DNA of 64,000 nt from Salinimicrobium sp050750585. Its GTDB lineage: Bacteria; Bacteroidota; Bacteroidia; Flavobacteriales; Flavobacteriaceae. This document shows, one piece after another, positions 52,870 to 61,013 of the stretch. The stretch is from the NCBI RefSeq assembly GCF_050750585.1, contig NZ_JBOJLM010000014.1:35860-99859 (forward strand), in the 5' to 3' direction. Numbering within the stretch: the first letter of the stretch is position 1; every line of letters starts with the position of its first letter. The position numbers were made by a program, and so were the translations under genes. The notes beneath the pieces were generated by a model. It was not told where the DNA came from and searched no databases. It saw only the letters and a list, made by a program, of their open reading frames with translations.

Positions 52870-53688
52870 TTATTCGGTAAGTTTAAAATTGTAGATAATG
52901 GTTCCCACCTGCTTTACGGGTGCATCGGCGTCGCTGTTAAAACGCGTGGCCAGGGCGGCTCTTTTTGCAGGATCGGTAAGACAGGTTGCGTTGTTTGTAG
53001 TTCCCTTAACACCGGGTATTGCACGTGTCACCTGCCCGTTACGGTTTACCTCTATCTGAACCACCACTATTCCAGATTCGTTACAATCTTGCACAAATCT
53101 TTCTTTATTCAAAGCTTTACGCCCTCCCAAACGATAATTCCCATCCCCGTCAAGGCCCATTCCTGTTCCATAATACGATTTGGCATTAGGATCACCATCG
53201 GGGCTTCCTTTATCGCCCGCAGCCTCGTCGTTACCCTCTCCGCCTCTCGCCTGCCCGTCGTTTGCCGGACCGTTAAGTATACTGCTCAGGGCATCGGTAG
53301 TAGATTTTAAAGGTTTGGGATCGGGTTTTTTGACAGGCTCCTCTACCTTTTTCACCGGAGTTTCCACCTTCTGAACTACCTTTTCTTCTTTCTTCTTCTC
53401 AATTACAGGCGCTTCAGTGATCTCCTGGGTAACAACTTCTTCTTTAATGTTGGTTTCTACCGGAGTTACAGGAGCAGCAGTTTGCTGGGGTGCCGTTTTT
53501 ATGGGCTCAGTGGGCTGCTCTGTACCCGAACCAACTTCTGAAGTTCCAAAATTAATGGCTATGCCATTCTCTGGTGGCGGATCGAGATAAGTGAAACCAA
53601 AGAACAGCAATAGCAGTATAAGCAGTACGTGAAGCACCACTGTTATTGCCATCGACTTTCGTTCATGTTCTGTTTCCAGGTATTTCAC
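52870..53688 (-). CDS. tonB: Energy transducer TonB
   Basis: 272 residues. One membrane helix (about 13-33; ITVVLHVLLILLLLFFGF), then a Pro/Lys/Glu-rich periplasmic spacer (about 55-125), a Gly/Asp-rich stretch and a C-terminal TonB domain (GIVVVQIEVNRNGQVTRAI, VGTIIYNFKLTE). The start is taken as GTG at 53688 (MKYLETEHERKS), which matches relatives; the next ATG at 53652 would cut the cytosolic anchor. It conveys proton-motive force from ExbBD to outer membrane receptors. Confidence 0.88.
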   Translation of the reverse strand: MKYLETEHERKSMAITVVLHVLLILLLLFFGFTYLDPPPENGIAINFGTSEVGSGTEQPTEPIKTAPQQTAAPVTPVETNIKEEVVTQEITEAPVIEKKKEEKVVQKVETPVKKVEEPVKKPDPKPLKSTTDALSSILNGPANDGQARGGEGNDEAAGDKGSPDGDPNAKSYYGTGMGLDGDGNYRLGGRKALNKERFVQDCNESGIVVVQIEVNRNGQVTRAIPGVKGTTNNATCLTDPAKRAALATRFNSDADAPVKQVGTIIYNFKLTE

Positions 53689-53760
53689 TTTGTTCTTCTC
53701 TTAAAATTTATGCCGCAAACATAGTTCCACAATTAGAGGAATAATGAGGAGCAAAGATAT

Positions 53761-54153
53761 TTATTCAGGTTTTACAGCAAGTACGATCTTGTAGCGATTC
53801 CTGTTGGCAATATCCATTACATCTACTGCTTTCTCGATAGGCACTCCTTCTTCAGCCCGCAGGATGATAGTAGGATCTTCTTCGCCGCTCAAAACTTCTT
53901 TAAGCCTTGCCTCAAGGGAGCTATTGCTCACTCTTTCTTTATTGATATATACCTGAAGGTCTTTTGTAATACTCACCGCCACATTTTGTTTGTTCGTGGT
54001 CTTACCTTTTGCCTTTGGCAGGATAAGATCAAGCGCTTCCGGAGTGATAGCCGGCGAGGTGAGCATAAAAAAGATCAACAACAGGAATACAATATCGGTC
54101 ATGGAACTCATACTGAATTCTGGACTGATCTTATTTCTGCCTCTTAAATTCAT
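53761..54153 (-). CDS. exbD: Biopolymer transporter ExbD
   Basis: 130 residues. One N-terminal helix (about 17-38; MTDIVFLLLIFFMLTS) with the conserved membrane aspartate (Asp18, in MTDIVF), followed by the periplasmic domain (ALDLILPKA, ILRAEEGVPIEKAVDVMDI). Separated from exbB by one base. Confidence 0.93.
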   Translation of the reverse strand: MNLRGRNKISPEFSMSSMTDIVFLLLIFFMLTSPAITPEALDLILPKAKGKTTNKQNVAVSITKDLQVYINKERVSNSSLEARLKEVLSGEEDPTIILRAEEGVPIEKAVDVMDIANRNRYKIVLAVKPE

Positions 54154-54154
54154 A

Positions 54155-54856
54155 CTATACCGGTTCGTTTAGAAGGTCAAGGAAATCTACTGCTGTTGCT
54201 TCCATTTGGTGCACTACCTTATCGGTTTTTACCACGAGGTGGTTATACCCAATATAAGCAATAATACCTACAATAAGTCCAGCCACGGTAGTGGTCATCG
54301 CGGTGTAAATACCTTCTGCAAGGGCCCCCATTTCGGCCTGCCCGCTACTGGTTGCCAGTTCATGAAAAGCGATGACCATTCCTATAACCGTTCCAAGAAA
54401 ACCAATCATAGGCGCAGCTCCCGCAATAGTAGCAAGTACGCTCACATTCTTTTCGAGTTTGTAGACTTCAAGTCGACCGGCATTCTCGATAGCAGTATTG
54501 ATATCTTCTAACGGACTCCCAATACGATCAAGCCCCTTTGCAGTAAGCCTGGCTACAGGCGAATTAGCCTGGGCACAACGAATTCGTGCAGACTCAATAT
54601 TGCCGTGCAGTACGCTATCTTTGATCTGGTTCATAAAGTTACTGTCTGTTTCTGAAGCTGCCTTGATAGCAAACAACCTCTCGAAATAAATGTATATGGC
54701 GGCAAACAACAGTATAAAGAGAATAAAGATGATCACCTGTCCTCCTATTCCACCGCTTAGAAACAAGTCAAGTAAAGAAAGAGTTTTTTCCTCTACTACC
54801 GGCTCTGCCCCCTCTACGGCCTGGGCAAGACCATCTTCCTGAAAAAAGTATAGCAT
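54155..54856 (-). CDS. exbB: ExbB/TolQ-family proton channel protein
   Basis: 233 residues, three membrane helices (about 38-60, 125-150, 175-200). The MotA/TolQ/ExbB signature spans TIAGAAPMIGFLGTVIGMVIAFHELA (shown in part: GAAPMIGFLGTVIGM) and AEGIYTAMTTTVAGLIVGI. With ExbD and TonB it energises outer membrane transport. First gene of the cluster; promoter at 54903-54932. Confidence 0.93.
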   Translation of the reverse strand: MLYFFQEDGLAQAVEGAEPVVEEKTLSLLDLFLSGGIGGQVIIFILFILLFAAIYIYFERLFAIKAASETDSNFMNQIKDSVLHGNIESARIRCAQANSPVARLTAKGLDRIGSPLEDINTAIENAGRLEVYKLEKNVSVLATIAGAAPMIGFLGTVIGMVIAFHELATSSGQAEMGALAEGIYTAMTTTVAGLIVGIIAYIGYNHLVVKTDKVVHQMEATAVDFLDLLNEPV

Positions 54857-54902
54857 TTGTGTATCTGGTTTTTTATGTAACGTGAGAATACAATTTTAAT
54901 TG

Positions 54903-54932
54903 TAAAGATAAACAGCCTTTGATTTATTACAA
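54903..54932 (-). promoter_or_regulatory. exbB cluster promoter
   Basis: On the minus strand TTG at 54930-54932, 19 bases, TATCTTTA at 54903-54910 (one base from TAnnTTTG), 46 bases before the exbB ATG. A TATATTTG lies further upstream at 54943-54950. Confidence 0.5.
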
Positions 54933-54953
54933 CCTAAAAGCACAAATATAAAT

Positions 54954-56333
54954 CTAGAAGAAATTATTAAGGATTATAAAACTCACAGCTCCCCCTAAAA
55001 ATCCTAATAGAGCGAGAGGCGCAATGTTTTTTAGGTACCACATGAAGTTGATCTTTTCCATTCCCATAGCTGCTACACCCGCAGCAGACCCTATGATGAG
55101 AAGACTACCTCCTGTACCCGCACTATAGGCTATAAAATGCCATATCCTGTCATCTATTGGGAAGTCGTACATAGCCATAGAAGCTGCTACCAGTGGTACA
55201 TTATCTATTACTGCGGAAAGCCCCCCGAGAATGACCACTACAGCGTCCATACTCGGAATCGCCTCAGAAAGCTGACTGGCGGCATAAAACAATGTGCCAA
55301 CCTGCTGCCCCTGAAGAGTTCCAAACACAAGGCTCTCCAGCCCTGCCACTGCCAGTAAAATTCCGAGGAAAAACAGGATACTTGAAAATTCAATATTCGA
55401 AAGAGCTTTATGCGTTGAGTATAAATTCTTCTCGTTTTTGCTGATATTTTTCACCGGCTTTACATATTCTGAAAGCATCCAGACAAGGCTTAAGCTAAAC
55501 AACATACCTATATATGGTGGCAAACCAGTAACTGCCTTAAAAATTGGAACCAGAAGAATAGCACCCAAACCTGCATAAAGCATTTTTCGGCTACTCAATA
55601 ACCTTTCAGAATCATCATCAATCACTTTCTTCTTTAAAACCGTTTTTCCCTGAAATGCTTTAAGACGCATAGCTGCAGCAAACGGAAGTATAAAACAGAA
55701 TAATGCAGGGATGATGAGATGCTCTGCCAGTCCTGCTGCCGTTACTTTGTTGTTTATCCAGAGCATGGTAGTGGTCACATCACCAATGGGCGACCAGGCT
55801 CCCCCGGCATTAGCAGCAATTACAATAAGTGCAGCAAACCATACCCGGTAATCTCGTTTGGGAACCAGCTTGCGCAGCAGCGTAACAAGAATGATTGTAG
55901 CGGTTAAGTTATCAATGACTGCAGAAAGTACGAACGCAAGAGACCCCAGTATCCACAGCAGCTTCTTTTTGTCGGTAGTGACAATGGTTTTCTTAATAAT
56001 AGCAAACCCACGATGAAGATCTATGATCTCCACAATGGTCATTGCTCCAATAAGAAAAAACAAAATCTCACTTATAGAACTAAAGTGGTGCATGAGATTT
56101 GCTTTAAAACCCCACATTTGTTCTGCCAGGTTTCCTTTAGTTACGTTAAAAACTTCCCCGTGATAATCTACGATAGAAAGAAGCCCATTATTAAAACCAA
56201 AAGCGATTCCGGCCCAAATAACGGTCGCCATTAAAAGGGCGGAAACTGCTTTATCAAGTTTTAATGGATGTTCCAGCGTTATTGCCAGGTATCCAATAAT
56301 AAAAATTACAATTAAGATGCTTACCATAACCAT
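54954..56333 (-). CDS. nhaD: NhaD-type sodium:proton antiporter
   Basis: 459 residues, about 11-13 membrane helices. Ion transporter superfamily signs: SAVIDNLTATIILVTLLRKLVP and IAANAGGAWSPIGDVTTTML (the two half-site loops), and VIDNVPLVAASMAMY with AGTGGSLLIIGSAAGVAAM in the second half. It exports sodium in exchange for protons, common in marine flavobacteria. It starts four bases after the dehydrogenase stop, so the two are co-transcribed. Confidence 0.92.
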   Translation of the reverse strand: MVMVSILIVIFIIGYLAITLEHPLKLDKAVSALLMATVIWAGIAFGFNNGLLSIVDYHGEVFNVTKGNLAEQMWGFKANLMHHFSSISEILFFLIGAMTIVEIIDLHRGFAIIKKTIVTTDKKKLLWILGSLAFVLSAVIDNLTATIILVTLLRKLVPKRDYRVWFAALIVIAANAGGAWSPIGDVTTTMLWINNKVTAAGLAEHLIIPALFCFILPFAAAMRLKAFQGKTVLKKKVIDDDSERLLSSRKMLYAGLGAILLVPIFKAVTGLPPYIGMLFSLSLVWMLSEYVKPVKNISKNEKNLYSTHKALSNIEFSSILFFLGILLAVAGLESLVFGTLQGQQVGTLFYAASQLSEAIPSMDAVVVILGGLSAVIDNVPLVAASMAMYDFPIDDRIWHFIAYSAGTGGSLLIIGSAAGVAAMGMEKINFMWYLKNIAPLALLGFLGGAVSFIILNNFF

Positions 56334-56337
56334 AGCA

Positions 56338-57564
56338 TCACACCAGCTTTGTCAATGCGACTTCAAATGCAGTTTTACTCACATTTGTCTTATTGCTATT
56401 GTGGTTAAAGGTATTTTGAATCGCGTTCTTGATGGTAATTGAAGTATCGTTAAAGATCGCTTCATCGGTCATTTGTACCCTGCGTTCCATAAAATAGGCA
56501 AAAACCCGGGCCATTCCGCAGTTCGCAATAAAGTCGGGAATCACGCTTATCTTCTCATCGGAATATTCCATGATGGGGCCAAAGAAGATCTCCTTGTCGG
56601 CAAAAGGAACATTGGCTCCACTGGAGATCACTTCTAAACCAGAACTCACCATTTGATCTACCTGCTCACGCGTAATTAAACGCGAAGCGGCACATGGCGC
56701 AAAAACCTGTGCTTCCAGTTTCCAGATGCGCTCATTGATCTCCTCAAAAGGGATCATCTTTTCCGATTTTAATGAATTACCCTCTTTATTCAGGAATAAC
56801 TCCCTGATCTCCTCAAAAGAGAAACCATCTTCGTTGATTAATCCGCCTGCACGATCAATGATCCCAACAACTTTTGCACCCATTTGCGCGAGATAATATG
56901 CTGCGGCAGAACCTACATTTCCAAATCCCTGGATAATGGCTTTCTTCCCCTGTACATTTCCGCCGTAAACGTCATAGTAATGCCGCACGGCTTCGGCCAC
57001 TCCATAACCGGTGATCATATCGGCCACAGTATATTTCCGGGAAACATCGGGTGAAAATTTGCTATTTTCAAGCACCTTGATCACGCCCTGCCTTAACTGG
57101 CCTATACGGTTGATCTTATCGGCTTCGGTAGGTTTAAAATGCCCGTTAAAAACCCCTTCCTGCGGATGCCACACCCCAGAATCTTCTGTAATGGGAATTA
57201 CTTCATGTATTTCATCCACGTTCAGGTCACCACCGGTACCGTAATAACTTTTCAGCAGCGGAGACACGGCTTTATACCAACGCTCTAAAACGCCTTTTTT
57301 GCGAGGATCATTGGGGTCAAAATTTATACCCGACTTTGCTCCGCCAATAGCAGGACCCGAAACAGTGAATTTCACCTCCATAGTTTTAGCCAGGGAGAGC
57401 ACTTCATTCATGTCAAGGCCTTTCCTCATCCTGGTACCACCACCTGCAGCTCCACCACGCAGGGAGTTGATTACCACCCAGCCTTCGGCTTCGGTTTCAG
57501 GATCTTTCCAGTTAAAAACAATTTCTGGAGCTTTATTTTGATATAGATTAAGTAATTCTTTCAT
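56338..57564 (-). CDS. Glu/Leu/Phe/Val-family amino acid dehydrogenase
   Basis: 408 residues. Dimerisation and catalytic domain: NSLRGGAAGGGTRMRKGL, GPAIGGAKSGINFDP (catalytic lysine in GGAKSGI, about 79) and GTGGDLNVDE; NAD(P) domain: IIQGFGNVGSAAAYYLAQMG (about 212). The family oxidatively deaminates amino acids; whether glutamate or a branched-chain amino acid is used is unclear. It heads an operon with nhaD. A TATATTTG element lies 21 bases before the ATG at 57585-57592 (minus strand). It is adjacent to the P-II/Amt nitrogen module. Confidence 0.85.
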   Translation of the reverse strand: MKELLNLYQNKAPEIVFNWKDPETEAEGWVVINSLRGGAAGGGTRMRKGLDMNEVLSLAKTMEVKFTVSGPAIGGAKSGINFDPNDPRKKGVLERWYKAVSPLLKSYYGTGGDLNVDEIHEVIPITEDSGVWHPQEGVFNGHFKPTEADKINRIGQLRQGVIKVLENSKFSPDVSRKYTVADMITGYGVAEAVRHYYDVYGGNVQGKKAIIQGFGNVGSAAAYYLAQMGAKVVGIIDRAGGLINEDGFSFEEIRELFLNKEGNSLKSEKMIPFEEINERIWKLEAQVFAPCAASRLITREQVDQMVSSGLEVISSGANVPFADKEIFFGPIMEYSDEKISVIPDFIANCGMARVFAYFMERRVQMTDEAIFNDTSITIKNAIQNTFNHNSNKTNVSKTAFEVALTKLV

Positions 57565-57955
57565 AATATTTAAAAATTGCTGAACAAATATAAAAAACTA
57601 TGAATTGCGTAGTGTTATTGGCATGATATATTTTGAATTTCACAAAAAAGATGAGTTTGCAAGAAATGAATTCGAACTCCCTTATCTGATAGCTTTTTAG
57701 AACCCAATCTTCTTTTTCTGAAGTTTTTGCGCAATTTTTCTCCTGATTTCCTCCTGAAAAACGAAAATATCAACCCGACGAGTGGCTTTCATTTTACTTA
57801 TGTAATAAAAAAAGATATTATTTATTACCACCCCCCTAATTTTATAGGGGTGTAAAATGTGAAACTAATTTTTTTACATACTTAACCCCCATTCTTTTAG
57901 ACTTAAACAGTTTTTTAGTATAATTTTATGTGTCTTAACACAAAATTAGGTCTTT
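57565..57955. other. 391-base divergent spacer before glnK-amt; two candidate operators
   Basis: It contains the dehydrogenase promoter (57585-57592, minus strand) and two neighbouring inverted repeats: GTAATAAA-N11-TTTATTAC (57802-57828) and CCCCTA-N6-TAGGGG (57833-57850). Both lie 105-155 bases upstream of the P-II start. No gene or RNA motif is recognised. Confidence 0.5.
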
Positions 57956-58294
57956 ATGAAAAAAATCGAAGCCATCATTAGAAAGTCAAAATTTGACGAT
58001 GTAAAAAAGGCTCTTCATGAAATTGGTGTCAATTTCTTCAGTTATTGGGATGTTACCGGAGTAGGTAATGAAACACAGGGACATGTATACAGGGGTGTCG
58101 CCTACAGTACAACAGATATTCAACGCAGGAAAATATCTGTGGTTGTTTCTGATGAATTCCTCGAAAAAACAGTACAGGCAATTCTCGATGCAGCATATAC
58201 CGGCTCTGTTGGCGACGGTAAAATATTTGTTTCCCCTGTGGAGGAAGCTTATAGAATTAGAACAAAAGAAAGAGGTACCCCCTCGCTGGCATAA
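57956..58294 (+). CDS. glnK: Nitrogen regulatory protein P-II (GlnK)
   Basis: 112 residues, trimeric ammonium/energy sensor that blocks Amt when nitrogen is plentiful. N-terminal strand MKKIEAIIRKSKFDDVKKAL; T-loop (about 36-55) GHVYRGVAYSTTDIQRR with the uridylylation-type tyrosine (Tyr50, in RGVAY); B-loop TGSVGDGKIFV (about 81-91); C-terminal EEAYRIRTKERG. Encoded 40 bases before amt, the standard pairing. Whether this Tyr is uridylylated is unknown. Confidence 0.94.
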   Translation: MKKIEAIIRKSKFDDVKKALHEIGVNFFSYWDVTGVGNETQGHVYRGVAYSTTDIQRRKISVVVSDEFLEKTVQAILDAAYTGSVGDGKIFVSPVEEAYRIRTKERGTPSLA

Positions 58295-58334
58295 TTAACT
58301 ACTTACAAAACTATTCAACTTAATATTATAAAAA

Positions 58335-59582
58335 ATGGAATTACTTACTAATAACGTATGGATGATGGTCTGCACCGCACTGGTGTTTTTTATGCATCTA
58401 GGATTTTCTTTACTGGAAGTGGGACTCACCCGGCAAAAAAATGCCATTAATATCCTCTTTAAAAATGTTTTTATCATTTGCACCGGACTTCTTCTTTATA
58501 GCCTCATTGGCTTTAACCTCATGTATCCCGGCTCTTTCATTATGGGAATTATCCCCGACTATTTTGTGGGACTTTTTGGATTACACGCTCCGGTAGCCGA
58601 CGGTGCTCTCGATCTTTCTTACAATGAAGGTTATACCTACTGGACCGACTTTTTGTTTCAGGGTATGTTCGCTGCAACTGCTGCCACTATTGTATCGGGA
58701 GCTGTCGCCGAAAGGATCAAGCTGTCAGCTTTTATGCTGTTCTCCATTATATACCTTGCTATTGTTTATCCAATCGCTGGTTCCTGGAAATGGGGAGGCG
58801 GATTTCTTGATGAACTTGGGTTCTATGACTTTGCCGGATCTACCCTGGTACACTCTGTTGGTGGCTGGGCTGCGCTTGTAGCAATCTCATTGTTGGGAGC
58901 AAGAATTGGAAAATTTGGAGAAGACGGTAGCTCTCATGCTATTCCCGGTCACAATGTACCTTTAGCAACAGCCGGGGTTTTCATCCTCTGGCTTGGATGG
59001 TTTGGCTTTAACGGAGGTTCAGTACTCTCTGCAGATCCATCTGCAACTTCTCTCACTCTGGTTACCACCTGTCTTGCCGCTGCAGCCGGAGGTATTTCTG
59101 CTTTCCTTGCATCTACCATGTGGTATAAAAACTACGATCTCACTATGTTCCTCAATGGAATTTTGGGCGGACTTGTAGGTATCACGGCAGGAGCAGATCT
59201 CATGTCCCCTACAGATGCTGTTCTAATTGGGCTAATTGCCGGAATACTCATTGTTGCAGGCGTTGCACTTATTGACAAAGTAAGACTGGATGACCCTGTA
59301 GGTGCAGTAGCCGTACATCTTATTTGCGGAGTATGGGGCACCCTGGCCGTTGGGATATTTGGAGCACTGGCAGGCTTTGAGCAATTTGTCAACCAACTTA
59401 TAGGAGTTGCTGTAATTGGGGCTTTTTGCTGTGTGTCGGCATTTTTGATTCTTTTTGCAATTAAACGTTCCCTGGGACTTCGCATGGAAACGCATGAAGA
59501 AACGGAAGGCCTCGATCTTCATGAACATGGTATGGATGCTTATGCCGAGTTCGCAGGCAAAGTAGAACCTGCAAAACAATAA
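58335..59582 (+). CDS. amt: Ammonium transporter (Amt)
   Basis: 415 residues, 11 membrane helices. Signature DFAGSTLVHSVGGWAALVA (about 158-176) holds the first pore histidine, and AVAVHLICGVWGTLAVGIF (about 312-330) the second. C-terminal tail is short and acidic. No cleavable signal peptide is visible. P-II from the gene before it likely controls it by plugging the pore. Confidence 0.95.
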   Translation: MELLTNNVWMMVCTALVFFMHLGFSLLEVGLTRQKNAINILFKNVFIICTGLLLYSLIGFNLMYPGSFIMGIIPDYFVGLFGLHAPVADGALDLSYNEGYTYWTDFLFQGMFAATAATIVSGAVAERIKLSAFMLFSIIYLAIVYPIAGSWKWGGGFLDELGFYDFAGSTLVHSVGGWAALVAISLLGARIGKFGEDGSSHAIPGHNVPLATAGVFILWLGWFGFNGGSVLSADPSATSLTLVTTCLAAAAGGISAFLASTMWYKNYDLTMFLNGILGGLVGITAGADLMSPTDAVLIGLIAGILIVAGVALIDKVRLDDPVGAVAVHLICGVWGTLAVGIFGALAGFEQFVNQLIGVAVIGAFCCVSAFLILFAIKRSLGLRMETHEETEGLDLHEHGMDAYAEFAGKVEPAKQ

Positions 59583-59586
59583 AAAA

Positions 59587-59616
59587 AGGAGGAACGCCTG
59601 GCAGGGCGCCCCTCCT
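59587..59616. other. GC-rich hairpin between amt and the barrel gene
   Basis: AGGAGG pairs with CCTCCT and CGCC with GGCG across a 2x2 internal loop (AA/CC), with a 6-base apical loop. No T tract follows on the plus strand; a T run exists only on the minus strand. It may trim or stabilise mRNA between the two genes, lowering barrel expression. Confidence 0.5.
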
Positions 59617-59674
59617 GAATTCATTTCAAAAAAACCAGTTCAACTCATTTCAACTAATCAAACAAAGTTTTAAC

Positions 59675-60784
59675 ATGAAACAAATCACTATTACAAAAAT
59701 GCAGAAATTTTTAATTTTTGCCTCTATCGGGCTGTGGAATCTTTCAGTTTCTGCACAGGAATCTGAAGTACTGGAAGAAGCATTACCCGGTTTTAGTATT
59801 GGGGGATCTGTAGACACCTATTTCAGGACAAATTTCAATGGCCTCAATAAATATGTCTATGGCCCCGATGGGGAAACTCCAATTGCTGGCCCACAGGCTC
59901 CCGCCACCGCTTTTGCCAATGATCCCGGTTTTGCATTAGGAATGGTCAATGTCATTCTTGGGTATGAAGGTGAAAAAATAGGCTTCGTGGCCGATCTTGT
60001 TTTTGGTCCCCGCGGCGAAGAAGCGGTTTTTCTTTCTATGGGCTCCAGTAATATTGTCAATCAGCTGTACGTTTATTATAATGTGAGTGAGAATGTCCGG
60101 CTTACCCTGGGAGATTTCAATACCTTTTTGGGCTATGAAGTGATTTCACCCGTAGATAATTTCAACTACTCCACTTCATATATGTTTTCCTATGGCCCTT
60201 TTTCCCATACCGGTTTAAAAGCAGACATCGCACTAAACAATAACTGGAGTGCCATGTTAGCTATTATGAACCCCACAGATTATACTGAATTTGATCCTTT
60301 TGGAGTGTACACCTTTGGAGCTCAACTTGGTTACTCTAATAGTTCCGGAAGTGCATACCTAAATCTCATTTATGGAGAACAGGCTCCAGGCCTCGATCCC
60401 ACTTTTCAAATAGATCTCACCACCGGTTGGGATTTCTCTGAGGCTTTTTACCTGGGGCTTAATACAACCTACAATAGTACAGATGATGTTGGGTTCTATG
60501 GTGTCGCACTATACCCGCAAATACAAACTTCTGAAAATTTTGCAATCGGCTTAAGAGCCGAATATTTTAAAGAACTGGCAAATGGCCACGATGAAACAGT
60601 AGTGTACAATTCTGATGCGAATCTAACCGCCTTTACCCTTACCGGCAACTATACTGTTGGAAGCTTAACTATTAAGCCCGAATTAAGACTGGACAGCGTT
60701 GACAGGGATGTTTTTGTAAACCAGGACCTGGAACCAATAGATAATCTATCCTCTTTTGTTCTCGCAGCAGTTTATGCTTTTTAA
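59675..60784 (+). CDS. Outer membrane beta-barrel protein (porin-like) of the ammonium module
   Basis: 369 residues, signal peptide ending near SVSAQ. After a short acidic region, alternating strands with glycine/aromatic pattern (GGSVDTYFRTNFNG, LTLGDFNTFLGYEV, AQLGYSNSSGSAYLNLIYG, LTGNYTVGSLTIKPEL) end in SSFVLAAVYAF, a typical barrel C-terminus with a terminal phenylalanine. It follows amt by 92 bases in the same direction, a placement also known in other Bacteroidota, so it likely admits ammonium or small nitrogen compounds through the outer membrane. The substrate is inferred. A terminator follows. Confidence 0.82.
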   Translation: MKQITITKMQKFLIFASIGLWNLSVSAQESEVLEEALPGFSIGGSVDTYFRTNFNGLNKYVYGPDGETPIAGPQAPATAFANDPGFALGMVNVILGYEGEKIGFVADLVFGPRGEEAVFLSMGSSNIVNQLYVYYNVSENVRLTLGDFNTFLGYEVISPVDNFNYSTSYMFSYGPFSHTGLKADIALNNNWSAMLAIMNPTDYTEFDPFGVYTFGAQLGYSNSSGSAYLNLIYGEQAPGLDPTFQIDLTTGWDFSEAFYLGLNTTYNSTDDVGFYGVALYPQIQTSENFAIGLRAEYFKELANGHDETVVYNSDANLTAFTLTGNYTVGSLTIKPELRLDSVDRDVFVNQDLEPIDNLSSFVLAAVYAF

Positions 60785-60792
60785 AAATCCGG

Positions 60793-60836
60793 GCAGGATA
60801 GATTTGCCCCCTGGCATCTCTATCCTGCTTATATTT
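60793..60836 (+). terminator. Terminator of the glnK-amt-barrel operon
   Basis: 10-bp perfect stem GCAGGATAGA / TCTATCCTGC with a 16-base loop, then TTATATTTC. It lies nine bases after the barrel gene stop. Confidence 0.75.
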
Positions 60837-60857
60837 CAGCTTAAGTAAATTTCTCCG

Positions 60858-60932
60858 GGGCAAGCCCACGGAGCATTTTAGTGGAACACGTTTTCTAACT
60901 TTACAACATTTACTAACGAGGCAAGCCTCGGG
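60858..60932. repeat. Two related tandem hairpins with shared GGCAAGCC loop
   Basis: First: CTCCG-GGGC-AA-GCCC-A-CGGAG (near 60862). Second: CGAGGC-AA-GCCTCG (near 60919). Both centre on GGCAAGCC followed by a similar GG(G)T/AGCATTT or GGGGTATTT stretch. They lie in the spacer between the barrel gene and anmK and may be remnants of a mobile element end or a dispersed repeat family. Confidence 0.55.
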
Positions 60933-61013
60933 GTATTTACCCTCCTATGAATAAATATTGACTATGACTGGCGATTTTAGTAGTCGCGCAGCCTGTCTAT
61001 TATCTAATGAGAA

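Noticed and set aside
57616..57635. Possible sigma-54 promoter upstream of glnK (TTGGCAT...).
   Set aside because: The GG half is acceptable but no GC doublet lies at the required spacing.
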